The notes under the pieces are model-generated. The model saw nothing but the letters and a program-made list of their open reading frames with translations, was not told the origin of the DNA and made no database searches. A DNA stretch of 64,000 nucleotides from Noviluteimonas gilva (lineage in GTDB: Bacteria; Pseudomonadota; Gammaproteobacteria; Xanthomonadales; Xanthomonadaceae): assembly GCF_009740395.1 (NCBI RefSeq), contig NZ_WOXT01000001.1, positions 124,001-188,000 on the forward strand, given 5' to 3'. Shown here piece by piece: positions 1 through 9,977 of the stretch (its first letter is position 1; each line of letters begins with the position of its first letter). Both the position numbers and the translations under genes were made by a program.

Positions 1-953
1 CTGGTGCCCGCGAAAGTCGGTTGATCGCGCAGCGCGAACACATCGTCGAGCATCGCGGCCGCCGTGACTTCGGCGCCCGCACCCGGGCCCTGGATGACGA
101 GCGGTTGATGCGCGTAGCGCGCCGAATGGATGGCGACGCGATTGTCCGTGCCGCTGCCTGCTGCCAGCGGATCGTTGGGCGCCAAGGTCTCTAGTCCCAC
201 GCGTGCGATGCCGTCGCGCCAGCGCGCGACGAAATGCAGGCGGCCTTCGCGCACGGCGTCCAGGCGTGCATGCATCGGGGCGTCGAGGGCGTCGAGTGCG
301 GCGTCGATGTCGTCGGCCTGCGCAAGCGCTTGCGGGACGAGCGATTCCACTTGCACCGCGTCGGCTTCGAGCGGCACGCCGGCCGCGCGCGCGAGGATCA
401 GCAACTTGCGGCGTACGTCTTCGCCGGACAGATCGATGCGCGGATCGGGTTCGGTGTAACCGGCCGCGCGCGCTTCGCGCACGAGCGTCGAGAACGGCAC
501 GCTGCCGTCGAAACGCGCGAGCAACCAGGCGAGTGACCCCGACAACACACCTGCGACGCCATGGATCGCATCGCCGCCGACCTGCAGCGCCCGCAGGCTG
601 CGCAGAAGCGGCAGACCCGCGCCGACGGTCGCGGCATCGCCATAGCGCGCACCGCTCGCGTGACAGGCGTTTTCGATCGCTTCCGCGCGTGCGAGTGAAG
701 CGCCGCGCCCTAGCTTGTTCGCCGTGACCACATGCCACCCGCGCGCGAGCCAATCGGCATGGCGCGCGGCGACGGCGTCGCTGGCGGTGGCGTCGAGCAC
801 GACGTGCGGGGCGGATTCGCGCAGCGACGGACCGACGGTCACGCGCGTGTTCGAGATGTGGACCAAACACAGGCCCGGGTCGTCGAGCGCTTCGAGTCGT
901 GCGATCACCGCTTGCCCGACATTGCCCGTGCCGAGGAGCGCCAGTCGGATCAC
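1..953 (-). CDS. hom: Homoserine dehydrogenase, 3' end cut by window
   Basis: NAD(P)H-dependent reduction of aspartate semialdehyde to homoserine, the branch point to threonine and methionine. The gene reads from a GTG at 953 and runs off the window after 317 residues. Visible motifs are the nucleotide-binding GTGNVG (residues 8-13), the TANK segment with Lys80, GAGLPL near 112 and EPDPRIDLSG at 168-177. There is no aspartokinase domain in front, so this is the stand-alone form. The last visible stretch (VIQGPGAGAEVTAAAML) matches the end of the catalytic domain, so little should be missing. Its GTG overlaps the metB stop as GTGA, which implies translational coupling as third gene of the metX-metB-hom operon. 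Confidence 0.93.
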   Translation of the reverse strand, partial: MIRLALLGTGNVGQAVIARLEALDDPGLCLVHISNTRVTVGPSLRESAPHVVLDATASDAVAARHADWLARGWHVVTANKLGRGASLARAEAIENACHASGARYGDAATVGAGLPLLRSLRALQVGGDAIHGVAGVLSGSLAWLLARFDGSVPFSTLVREARAAGYTEPDPRIDLSGEDVRRKLLILARAAGVPLEADAVQVESLVPQALAQADDIDAALDALDAPMHARLDAVREGRLHFVARWRDGIARVGLETLAPNDPLAAGSGTDNRVAIHSARYAHQPLVIQGPGAGAEVTAAAMLDDVFALRDQPTFAGT

Positions 954-2143
954 GTCGCGACCTCGCGGCGCTGTTCACGCACGACCGCATGCGCGCGTTC
1001 GAGCGCATCGGCGATGTCCGCGAGCAGGTCGTCCGCGTGTTCGATGCCGACCGACAGGCGCAGCAAGCCTTCGCCGATACCGGCCGCGGCGCGCGCTTCG
1101 GCCGACATCGCCGCGTGCGTCATCGTCGCCGGATGCGCGACCAGGCTCTCCACGCCACCGAGCGATTCGGCGAGCGTGAAGCAACGCAGGCCGTCGAGGA
1201 ACGCGCGCACGGCGTCGACGCCGCCCTCGAGTTCCAGCGACAACATCGCACCGAACCCCGATTGCTGGCGTTTGGCCAGCGCATGTCCCGGATGGCGCGA
1301 CAGGCCCGGATAGTGGACCGCACGCACGACCGGATGATCGTCGAGCAACGCCGCGATCGCGTGCGCGTTTTCCTGGTGCACACGGATGCGCGCACCGAGC
1401 GTGCGCAAGCCGCGCAGCGTGAGGAAGCTGTCGAACGGCGCGCCGGTGACGCCGAGTGCGTTCGCCCACCAGGTCAACAGTTGATGATCTTCCGCGTTGC
1501 GTGCGATGACCGCGCCGCCGACGACGTCGCTGTGCCCGTTGATGTACTTCGTCGTCGAATGCACGACGAGATCCGCGCCGAACGCGATCGGCTGCTGCAA
1601 TGCGGGCGACAGGAAGGTGTTGTCGACGACGGTGCGCGCACCGGCCGCATGCGCGGCTTCGATGGTGAAGCGCAGGTCGGTGATGCGCAGCAGCGGATTG
1701 CTGGGCGTCTCGATCCACACGAGCGCCGGCTTGCGATCCAGCGCCGCGGTCAATGCGCGCGGATCCGCGAGGTCGGCGAGCACGAGTTCGAAGTGTCCCT
1801 TGCGCGCGAGCGCATCGAACAGGCGCCAGCTCCCACCGTACGCATCGTGCGTCGCGACCAACACGTCGCCCGGCTTCAGGTACGCGTTGAGCACGAGCGT
1901 GATCGCCGCCATGCCCGTGGCCGTCACGACCGCGCCGGCGCCGCCTTCGAGTTCGGCGAGCGCATCGGCCAGCAGGTCGCGCGTGGGATTGCCGCTGCGC
2001 GTGTAGTCGTAGCGACGCTTGTCGTCGAAGCCGGCGAAGCTGAAGTTCGACGAGAGCACCAGCGGCGGCACGACGGCGCCGTAGGCCTCGTCGCGATCGA
2101 TGCCCGCACGCACCGCGACGGTACAGGGATGCACGACGCTCAT
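950..2143 (-). CDS. metB: Cystathionine gamma-synthase family PLP enzyme
   Basis: PLP-dependent trans-sulfuration enzyme that condenses an O-acylhomoserine with cysteine (or sulfide) in methionine synthesis. 397 residues, the usual family length. The motif STTKYINGHSDVVGG carries the PLP-binding Lys199; the substrate-site segments YDYTRSGNPT (45-54) and ETPSNPL (145-151) are intact. The ATG at 2143 overlaps the metX stop as ATGA and the gene's own stop overlaps the next start as GTGA, so the three genes form one coupled unit behind the SAM-I leader. Sequence alone does not decide cystathionine gamma-synthase from O-succinylhomoserine sulfhydrylase. Confidence 0.92.
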   Translation of the reverse strand: MSVVHPCTVAVRAGIDRDEAYGAVVPPLVLSSNFSFAGFDDKRRYDYTRSGNPTRDLLADALAELEGGAGAVVTATGMAAITLVLNAYLKPGDVLVATHDAYGGSWRLFDALARKGHFELVLADLADPRALTAALDRKPALVWIETPSNPLLRITDLRFTIEAAHAAGARTVVDNTFLSPALQQPIAFGADLVVHSTTKYINGHSDVVGGAVIARNAEDHQLLTWWANALGVTGAPFDSFLTLRGLRTLGARIRVHQENAHAIAALLDDHPVVRAVHYPGLSRHPGHALAKRQQSGFGAMLSLELEGGVDAVRAFLDGLRCFTLAESLGGVESLVAHPATMTHAAMSAEARAAAGIGEGLLRLSVGIEHADDLLADIADALERAHAVVREQRREVAT

Positions 2144-3159
2144 GCGCACGCCTCCTCGCAACAGTCGAGCGCACGCGCAAGCACCTGCGCGATCGCTTCG
2201 GGTTCCTTGAGGAATCCATCGTGCCCGTACGGCGAATGCAGCACTTGCAGGCGCACCGGCGCGGCGATGCCGGCGGCGAGCGCGCGGATGTCGTCGGGTG
2301 GAACGAGTCGGTCCTCGGCGAAGGCGACGAGCGTCGTCGGAACCCGCACGTGGGAGGGGAGGAGGTCGTGCAGGTCGATGGATTCCGACAGGCGCACGAA
2401 CGCCGTCGCCGAGGTTTTCTGCGCCCAGGCCGCGCCGCGTTCGGCGAGCCAGGCTTCGGAGGCGCAGCGCGCGCTGCCGCTCTCCAGGATGGGGGTCGCA
2501 TCGAAGCGCACGCCGAATTCCTCCGGCGTGCGATAGCTCAACAGCGCAAGCTGGCGTGCGAGCGAGAGGCCCTGCGCTTCGTCGCACTGCAGTTGCCCGA
2601 GCGCGACGACATTGCGCTGCAGCGCGCGCCACGCACTGGCGAAGGGATGCGGGCGATGCGCGCCGGCGATGGCGATCAGGTGCTGCACGCGCGCCGGATG
2701 CGCGGTGGCGAACGCCAAGCCCACCATCGCGCCGTAGGAGCAGCCGATGATCGCATCGAGCGTGTCGATGCCGAGCACGTCGAGCACCGCGGCGAGCGCG
2801 GCGGCTTGATCCACCGTGTCGATCGGTGCGTCGAGCGCGCCGTCGCTGCCGACCCAGTCGAAGGACACCACGCGATGCGCCGCGAGCCAACGCGCATCGG
2901 CCTGCGCTTCGAACCAACCGCGCTCGGGATACGCGTGCGAAGCGGCGACGTGGCGATTGGCGGAGATGCCACCGAGTACCGCGACGACCGGCAGGTGCGC
3001 GGCGCCACGCGTTTCCCAGCGCAGGCGCACCTCGTGCGTGCCGCCGTGCTTGAGGGAGAGGATCAGCGTGGTTTCGCCGCGCTGCGCATCGGGGGCGCGT
3101 TCGGACACGACGCGAAGGACAGGCGGGGTTTGGCGGATTCGAATCGCGGCGGCGGGCAT
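2140..3159 (-). CDS. metX: Homoserine O-acyltransferase MetX
   Basis: Alpha/beta-hydrolase-fold enzyme that acylates homoserine (succinyl- or acetyl-CoA) as the first committed step of methionine synthesis. 339 residues from the ATG at 3159, which has AGGAG eight bases upstream. The catalytic triad is visible: nucleophile Ser141 in GCSYG, Asp283 in AFAEDRL, His313 in YGHDG. The frame stays open upstream to about 3297, but that stretch is the riboswitch leader, so the shorter start is right. Family assignment to MetX is firm; the acyl donor is not decided here, although MetX enzymes of Xanthomonadales are often assigned as succinyl-CoA users. Confidence 0.93.
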   Translation of the reverse strand: MPAAAIRIRQTPPVLRVVSERAPDAQRGETTLILSLKHGGTHEVRLRWETRGAAHLPVVAVLGGISANRHVAASHAYPERGWFEAQADARWLAAHRVVSFDWVGSDGALDAPIDTVDQAAALAAVLDVLGIDTLDAIIGCSYGAMVGLAFATAHPARVQHLIAIAGAHRPHPFASAWRALQRNVVALGQLQCDEAQGLSLARQLALLSYRTPEEFGVRFDATPILESGSARCASEAWLAERGAAWAQKTSATAFVRLSESIDLHDLLPSHVRVPTTLVAFAEDRLVPPDDIRALAAGIAAPVRLQVLHSPYGHDGFLKEPEAIAQVLARALDCCEEACA

Positions 3160-3160
3160 T

Positions 3161-3197
3161 GCAACGCTCCTGGCGGTGGGAGGCCATCGAGCGTTGC
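3161..3197 (-). promoter_or_regulatory. RBS-sequestering hairpin of metX
   Basis: Perfect 9-bp stem: GCAACGCTC (transcript 5' arm, 3197-3189) pairs with GAGCGTTGC (3169-3161). The 3' arm contains the AGGAGC ribosome binding site and ends one base before the metX ATG. It lies downstream of the SAM-I aptamer and has no U-tract, so it fits a translational expression platform rather than a terminator. Confidence 0.75.
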
Positions 3198-3244
3198 GGG
3201 GGTGGCGATGCGAATCGAAGACCGCGCACGTGGCGCGGGCGTCG

Positions 3245-3362
3245 ATCCATCTGCCGGTGGGCGCAAAGGCCCCCGCAGGATTTGGCACCAACGCCATCGC
3301 TTGCGCGATGTCGCGGTTGCCCCGGCGTCTGCGGGCCTGTCCCTCAGCCGGTCTCGATGGAT
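3245..3362 (-). promoter_or_regulatory. SAM-I (S-box) riboswitch aptamer
   Basis: Read on the minus strand, this leader has the SAM-I hallmarks in order: P1 arm ATCCATC (3362-3356), GAGGGACAGGCCC, GCCGGGGCAACC, GGTGCCAAATCC, and the closing P1 arm GATGGAT (3251-3245), which is perfectly complementary to the first. The position upstream of metX is the classic one. Binding of S-adenosylmethionine should lower metX-metB-hom expression. The promoter just upstream would start transcription at or next to the first P1 base. Confidence 0.93.
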
Positions 3363-3368
3363 GGCCGC

Positions 3369-3397
3369 AGGATGCACGGCCATTTCGCGATTGTCAA
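3369..3397 (-). promoter_or_regulatory. Sigma-70-type promoter of metX-metB-hom
   Basis: TTGACA (3397-3392), a 17-base spacer, then CATCCT (3374-3369) on the minus strand. Predicted start near 3362 coincides with the 5' end of the SAM-I aptamer, which supports the call. A perfect inverted repeat abuts the -35 element on its upstream side. Confidence 0.65.
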
Positions 3398-3420
3398 TCG
3401 CTTCATGCCGATGAAGCGAT
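3397..3420. promoter_or_regulatory. Inverted repeat beside the metX -35 box
   Basis: Arms ATCGCTTCAT (3397-3406) and ATGAAGCGAT (3411-3420) are perfect complements separated by four bases. It touches the metX -35 hexamer and sits between metX and the divergent lipoprotein gene, so it could be an operator for either. No regulator gene is adjacent. Confidence 0.5.
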
Positions 3421-3484
3421 GCCTCCAAATAAACGTGATGGCCGTGTTGCCAACACCCATTCACGCTCAGCCATACTTCGCACC

Positions 3485-4597
3485 ATGCCTTCCCCCATCC
3501 GATGCCTGCCCGTCGTCCTGGGCACCCTTCTCATCGCCGCTTGCGGCTCCGCCCCGGCCCCGAAAGCCACCGTTCCCGCCGATGCGGCCAGCGCCGGCGC
3601 GCCTGCGCCCATGGAAATCCGCGAACGGTTCGTCTCGCAGGAAACGCCGGCCGAGGAACTCGATTCCCTCGCCACCTGGCAATCCGAGGACGGCCTGACC
3701 TGGCTGATCGCGACCGGCAAGTCGTCGCATCGCCTGTCGGTGTACGACGCCGGCGACGGCACGCTGCTGCGCACCTTCGGGAGCGAAGGCAAGGGCGAAG
3801 GCCAGTTCGACCGCCCGAACGGCATCGCCGTGTATGGCGATTACGTCTTCGTCGTCGAGCGCGACAATCACCGCGTGCAGGTGTTGAAGCTCCCCGACTT
3901 CACGTTCGTCGGTTTCTTCGGCGAGAACGAATTGCGCAGCCCCTACGGCCTGTGGGTCAACGAGACCGAACCGGGCGAACTCGAGGTCTACGTCACCGAC
4001 AGTTTCATGTACGGCAAGAATTTCGACGAAGTGCCGCCGCTGAAGGAACTCGACCAGCGCGTGCGCCGCTATCGCGTGCAGTTCGACCAGGATGGCCGCC
4101 TGCGCGCCACCTACGGCGGTGCGTTCGGCGACACGAAGGAAGCCAGCGCCCTGCGCATGGTCGAATCGATCGCCGGCGATCGCGCGAACGACCGCCTGCT
4201 CGTCGCGGACGAAGATCGCCGCCACGAATCCACGCTGCGCGAATACAGCTTCTCCGGCCAGTACACCGGTCGCAGCCTTCCGCAGGACAGCTTCGCCGCC
4301 GAGGCCGAAGGCGTGGTGTTGTGGACGTGCACGGGCGGCGGCGGTTACTGGATCGCGGTCGACCAGCTCGCGCCGTTGACGCTGTTTCATCTGTTCGATC
4401 GCGTGACGCTCGAACCGCGCGGCACCTTCCGCGGCGATGTCACCGCGCACACCGACGGCGTGACGCTGCATGCCGCGGCGATGCCGGAATTCCCGGGCGG
4501 CGCGTTGTTCGCCGTGCAAGACGACAAGGCGGTGACGGCGTTCGACCTGCGCGATGTCGCGCGCGAACTGCACCTGTCGCAGGATTGCGTCGACTGA
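3485..4597 (+). CDS. Phytase-like beta-propeller lipoprotein
   Basis: 370-residue exported lipoprotein. The signal peptide ends in the lipobox LIAAC with lipidated Cys20, followed by an Ala/Pro-rich linker. The rest is a beta-propeller: RTFGSEGKGEGQFDRPNGIAV and VERDNHRVQVL are NHL-like blades, and the overall pattern (SLATWQSEDG, RSPYGLWV, VTDSFMYG) resembles bacterial proteins annotated as 3-phytases. Such enzymes release phosphate from inositol phosphates in the periplasm or outside the cell. I am sure of the lipoprotein and propeller and less sure of the substrate. It is divergent from metX and ends three bases before the next gene, with which it may be cotranscribed. Confidence 0.8.
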   Translation: MPSPIRCLPVVLGTLLIAACGSAPAPKATVPADAASAGAPAPMEIRERFVSQETPAEELDSLATWQSEDGLTWLIATGKSSHRLSVYDAGDGTLLRTFGSEGKGEGQFDRPNGIAVYGDYVFVVERDNHRVQVLKLPDFTFVGFFGENELRSPYGLWVNETEPGELEVYVTDSFMYGKNFDEVPPLKELDQRVRRYRVQFDQDGRLRATYGGAFGDTKEASALRMVESIAGDRANDRLLVADEDRRHESTLREYSFSGQYTGRSLPQDSFAAEAEGVVLWTCTGGGGYWIAVDQLAPLTLFHLFDRVTLEPRGTFRGDVTAHTDGVTLHAAAMPEFPGGALFAVQDDKAVTAFDLRDVARELHLSQDCVD

Positions 4598-4599
4598 CG

Positions 4600-5508
4600 A
4601 TGGGCGCCGGACTGCGCTGGCCGGTGGTGGTGGCGTGCGCGATGCTCGCGTGCGTCGCGCTGTCCGCGCAGGCGGGCAAGGTGTATCGCTGGGTCGACAA
4701 GAACGGCATCGTCCATTACGGCGATCACCCGCCCGTCGAGGCGGCGAAGAACGGCGCACAGGTGAAGGTCATCCCCGTGCGCGCCGAACCCGGCGCGATG
4801 GCGCGCCTGCGCCTGGAACGCGAAGAAGGCGCATCGCTCGCCTTCGCCGACAACGCGATCGCCGGGCCGGTGGAAGTGCTGCTGAAATTCACGCGCGCGG
4901 TGAACACGCGCGGCGAACCCGAACTCCCCGCGCGCGCCACCGTGCCGGCCAATGCCACGGTGCTCTTGTCGCGGCTGATGCCCGCGCAGGCAGGCACCGC
5001 GGAGTTCGGCCTGAGCATGGACGTGGTGCCGGGCGATCCGCGCGCCAGGCCGCAGGATGTCGACTACCTGCTGCCGATCCCGAAGGAACACCTGCGCATC
5101 GAACAGGGCTTCAACGGGCGCTTCAGCCATGAAGACGTCCAGAACCGGTTCGCGATCGACTTCCGCGCGCCCCAGGGCACGCCGGTGTACGCCGCGCGCG
5201 GCGGCACGGTGATGCAGGTCGAATCGGATTTCGACAAGGCCGGCCTGGACCTGGAGAAATACGGCGGCCGCGCGAACTACGTCCGCATCCTCCATGACGA
5301 CGGCACGATGGCCCTGTACGCGCACCTGCGCACCGAGGGCGTGCTCGTGCGCGCCGGGCAACGCGTGCGCGCCGGCCAGCGGATCGGCCTGTCGGGCAAC
5401 ACGGGCTTCACCAGCGGGCCGCACCTGCACTTCGCGGTGCAGGTGAACCGCGGGATGCGGCTGGAGTCGATCCCCTTCCGCATGACGGGCGTGACCGACC
5501 GGCCCTGA
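4600..5508 (+). CDS. M23 family metallopeptidase with DUF4124 domain
   Basis: 302-residue secreted protein, probably a cell-wall endopeptidase or a regulator of one. A signal peptide (about 1-26) is followed by a DUF4124 segment (KVYRWVDKNGIVHYGDHPP, 27-45), a beta-rich middle and a C-terminal LytM/M23 domain (about 170-290). The HxH zinc motif is present in GPHLHFAVQ and the Asp ligand in AIDFRAPQGTPVYAA. The His that normally stands four residues before that Asp is Arg here; a His lies a few residues further upstream in FSHEDVQ and may replace it. It follows the lipoprotein gene at two bases, so the two are probably one transcript. Confidence 0.85.
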   Translation: MGAGLRWPVVVACAMLACVALSAQAGKVYRWVDKNGIVHYGDHPPVEAAKNGAQVKVIPVRAEPGAMARLRLEREEGASLAFADNAIAGPVEVLLKFTRAVNTRGEPELPARATVPANATVLLSRLMPAQAGTAEFGLSMDVVPGDPRARPQDVDYLLPIPKEHLRIEQGFNGRFSHEDVQNRFAIDFRAPQGTPVYAARGGTVMQVESDFDKAGLDLEKYGGRANYVRILHDDGTMALYAHLRTEGVLVRAGQRVRAGQRIGLSGNTGFTSGPHLHFAVQVNRGMRLESIPFRMTGVTDRP

Positions 5509-5582
5509 CCGGCCGCTGGTAGTGCGCGCTGGTAGAATCGCGGGCTCTCTTCGCCCCCCGTGCGCCCACGCGCACCGTCGCC

Positions 5583-7187
<1,605 letters not shown>

Positions 7188-7189
7188 CC

Positions 7190-7213
7190 CCCTCCCCTGC
7201 TTGCAGGGGAGGG
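7190..7213. repeat. Short GC palindrome behind prfC (REP-like)
   Basis: CCCTCCCCTGC and GCAGGGGAGGG form an 11-bp perfect hairpin with a two-base loop, directly after the prfC stop. A near-identical palindrome lies at 37969-37986, also between genes. No U-tract follows. It may be a small dispersed repeat that also protects or ends transcripts. Confidence 0.6.
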
Positions 7214-7277
7214 CTGGGGAGGGGTTGCTTTCGGCGCGAGAGCAAAAACTCCACGCGTCCGGTTACATTCTCCAGCG

Positions 7278-7913
7278 ATGGACGCCGCCCTCCGCGAAGA
7301 ACAAGTCAGCGCACTCACCCACGGCGTGGGTGCGCTCCTGGCCCTGGCCGGCGGCGCGATCATGGTCGCGCTCGCCGCGCTGCATGGCGACGGCTGGCAA
7401 CTCGCCGCCGCGATCGTCTTCTCGATCAGCCTGCTGCTGCTCTACATCGCCTCCACGCTGTACCACGCGATCCAGCAGCCGCGCGCCAAGTCCGCGCTCA
7501 AGGTGTTCGACCACTGCGCGATCTACCTGCTGATCGCCGGCACCTACACGCCCTTCACGCTCGTCGGCCTGCGCGGCGACCTCGGCCGCACCCTCTTCAT
7601 CGCCATCTGGTCGCTGGCCGCCGCGGGCATCGCGTTCAAGCTCTTCTTTACCGGTCGCTTCAAACTGCTGTCGACCGCGATCTACGTCGCGATGGGCTGG
7701 CTCGTGCTGCTCGCGATCAAGCCCGTGTGGCAGGCGCTGGATGCGTGGACCTTCGGCTGGCTGCTCGCCGGCGGCATTGCGTACACGCTGGGCACCGTGT
7801 TCTACCACCGGCCCTCGATGCGGTATTCGCACGCGGTGTGGCACCTGTTCGTCGTCGCGGGCAGCGTGTGCCACTACATCGCGGTGCTGGCGCAGGTGCA
7901 CGTCTCGGCGTGA
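7278..7913 (+). CDS. trhA: Haemolysin III / TrhA family membrane protein
   Basis: 211-residue PAQR-family inner membrane protein with about seven hydrophobic segments. Family landmarks are EEQVSALTHGVGALLAL at the N terminus, STLYHAIQ (the conserved SxxYH with metal-ligand His), FDHCAIYLLIAGTYTPF and the C-terminal HAVWHLFVVAGSVCHY with paired His residues. Members are linked to membrane fluidity and energy metabolism more than to true haemolysis. Stand-alone gene downstream of prfC. Confidence 0.9.
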   Translation: MDAALREEQVSALTHGVGALLALAGGAIMVALAALHGDGWQLAAAIVFSISLLLLYIASTLYHAIQQPRAKSALKVFDHCAIYLLIAGTYTPFTLVGLRGDLGRTLFIAIWSLAAAGIAFKLFFTGRFKLLSTAIYVAMGWLVLLAIKPVWQALDAWTFGWLLAGGIAYTLGTVFYHRPSMRYSHAVWHLFVVAGSVCHYIAVLAQVHVSA

Positions 7914-7984
7914 CGACGCGCCTTCACTGAATCGCGCGCAACACGTTCACCGCTATTCCACGGGTGCGCCGGGATGGTGGTGCG

Positions 7985-9955
7985 ATGCAACCGCCAGATC
8001 TGCGCACGATCAAGCGACACCCGTGGTGGACCGCGCTGGGCGTGTTCGCACTGGCGATCGTGTTGCTGCTGATCTTCTGGGACTGGAACTGGTTCAAGCC
8101 GCTCGTCGAGCGCCAGGTCGAAGCGCGCACGGGGCGCAAGTTCGAAATCACCGGCAACCTCGATGTCGATCGTTTCGGCTGGACGCCGCTCGTGCAGATC
8201 GGCGGGTTCCGCTTCGGCAACGCCGCGTGGTCGAAAGAACCGACGATGGCGGAAGCCGAGTGCCTGCAGCTGGCGATCGAACTCAAGCCGCTGCTCTTCC
8301 ATCGCGAAGTGCGCATTCCCGAGATCCGCCTGCGTAAACCGCAACTGCGCCTGGAATACGGCCCGAACCACGTCGGCAACTGGGCCTTCGGCGAGCCTTC
8401 GACCGGCACGACGCATTACGGCGCGCTGTGGATCGACGACGGCCGCGTGCGTTTCATCGATGCGCCGAACAAGACCGACATCGCCATCGCGCTCAAGAGC
8501 GACCTGCGCGATCCGAATTCGAAAGCCCCGCCCGTGATCGCCGAAGGTGGCGGACAATGGCAGGCGCGCAAGTTCCGCATGCACGGACGCGCGGATGCAC
8601 CGCTCGCACTGCGCGACACCATGCGTCCTTATCGCATCGATGTGCATGCCACCGCGGGCAACACGAAGGCGCACGCGCGCGGCACGCTGCTCGATCCGAT
8701 TCGCTTGCGTGGCTTCGACCTGAAGTTCGCGCTGTCGGGCCCGAACCTTGCCGAGCTCTATCCCCTGGTCGGCCTCGCAATTCCGGATTCCCCGCCGTAT
8801 TCCTTCGACGGCCGGCTCACGCGCGAAGTCACGCCGACCAGCCGCACGAAGACCCGCGACACCGGCAACATCTGGCACTACGACGATTTCACCGGACGTC
8901 TCGGCGACAGCGACCTGGGCGGCGACGCGAGTTTCGAAACGGGTCGCACGCGCCCGATCCTCAAGGCGAATCTCGTGTCCAAGCGCCTGGACTTCGACGA
9001 CCTCGCCGGTTTCATCGGCAAGCCGCCCGCGGCCGGCAACGGCGAAACGGCGACGCCGGAACAACGCAAGCTAGCCGCCGCCGAAGCATCGAAGGCCCGC
9101 GTGTTGCCCGATCATCCGTACGAACTCGACAAGCTGCGCGCGATGGATGCCGACGTGCGTTGGAAAGCGCAACGCATCAATGCACCGAAGTTGCCGATCG
9201 ACGACATGGACGCGCACCTGTTCCTCGATGCCGGCCTGTTGCGACTGGACCCGTTGAACTTCGGCGTCGCCGGCGGCGACATTCGTTCGACCATCCGCAT
9301 GGATGCGCGCGAATCACCGATCCGCACGCGCGCCGACATGCAGGTGCGCAACCTGCACCTCGCCGAACTGTTGCCGACGGTGGAATTGACGAAGGATGCG
9401 GTCGGCCGCATTGGCGGCGACATCCACATCACCGGCACGGGCAATTCGATCGCGCGCATGCTCGGCACTTCGAACGGCGAAGCGCAACTGGGCATGGGCA
9501 AGGGGCAGATCAGCAACCTGCTGATGGAGTTCGCCGGCATCGACATCGCCGAGGCGCTGAAATTCCTGGTCGAAGGCGACAAGAAGATCCCGATCCGTTG
9601 CGCGTTCGGCGACTTCACCGTCAAGGATGGCGTCATGCAGACGCGAAGCCTGGCGTTCGACACGACGGATACGATCATCGTCGGCGATGGCTCGATCAGC
9701 ATGAAGGACGAGACCTTCGATCTGCGCCTGCGTCCGCGGCCGAAGGATCGCAGCCTGTTCTCGTTCCGCGCGCCTTTGCTGGTCGATGGCACGTTCCGCG
9801 ATCCGACGTTCCGGCCGGACATGAAACGCGTGGGCTTGCGCGCGGCGATCGCGCTGACGCTGGGCAGCGTCGCACCGCCGGCAGCGTTGCTGGCGACGCT
9901 CGAACTCGGCGGCGGCAAGGACGCGCCGCAATGCGGCGGGAAATATGCCCAGTAA
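7985..9955 (+). CDS. AsmA family protein
   Basis: 656-residue inner-membrane-anchored periplasmic protein. A single membrane segment (about residues 16-36, WTALGVFALAIVLLLIFW) is followed by FKPLVERQVEARTGRKFEITGNLDV, the standard opening of AsmA proteins, and the C-terminal AsmA_2 region (GDGSISMKDETFDLRLRPRPKD) near 565-590. AsmA-like proteins form elongated bridges thought to move phospholipids toward the outer membrane. The ATG at 7985 is chosen over an in-frame GTG seven codons upstream because the shorter start gives the normal N terminus. The gene is convergent with the CBS gene. Confidence 0.88.
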   Translation: MQPPDLRTIKRHPWWTALGVFALAIVLLLIFWDWNWFKPLVERQVEARTGRKFEITGNLDVDRFGWTPLVQIGGFRFGNAAWSKEPTMAEAECLQLAIELKPLLFHREVRIPEIRLRKPQLRLEYGPNHVGNWAFGEPSTGTTHYGALWIDDGRVRFIDAPNKTDIAIALKSDLRDPNSKAPPVIAEGGGQWQARKFRMHGRADAPLALRDTMRPYRIDVHATAGNTKAHARGTLLDPIRLRGFDLKFALSGPNLAELYPLVGLAIPDSPPYSFDGRLTREVTPTSRTKTRDTGNIWHYDDFTGRLGDSDLGGDASFETGRTRPILKANLVSKRLDFDDLAGFIGKPPAAGNGETATPEQRKLAAAEASKARVLPDHPYELDKLRAMDADVRWKAQRINAPKLPIDDMDAHLFLDAGLLRLDPLNFGVAGGDIRSTIRMDARESPIRTRADMQVRNLHLAELLPTVELTKDAVGRIGGDIHITGTGNSIARMLGTSNGEAQLGMGKGQISNLLMEFAGIDIAEALKFLVEGDKKIPIRCAFGDFTVKDGVMQTRSLAFDTTDTIIVGDGSISMKDETFDLRLRPRPKDRSLFSFRAPLLVDGTFRDPTFRPDMKRVGLRAAIALTLGSVAPPAALLATLELGGGKDAPQCGGKYAQ

Positions 9956-9977
9956 CGGCAGCGCGCAGTAAGGCGCG

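Noticed and set aside
3160-3297. Upstream extension of metX by 46 codons
   Set aside because: It runs through the 3' half of the SAM-I aptamer and the RBS hairpin; the ATG at 3159 has a good ribosome binding site.
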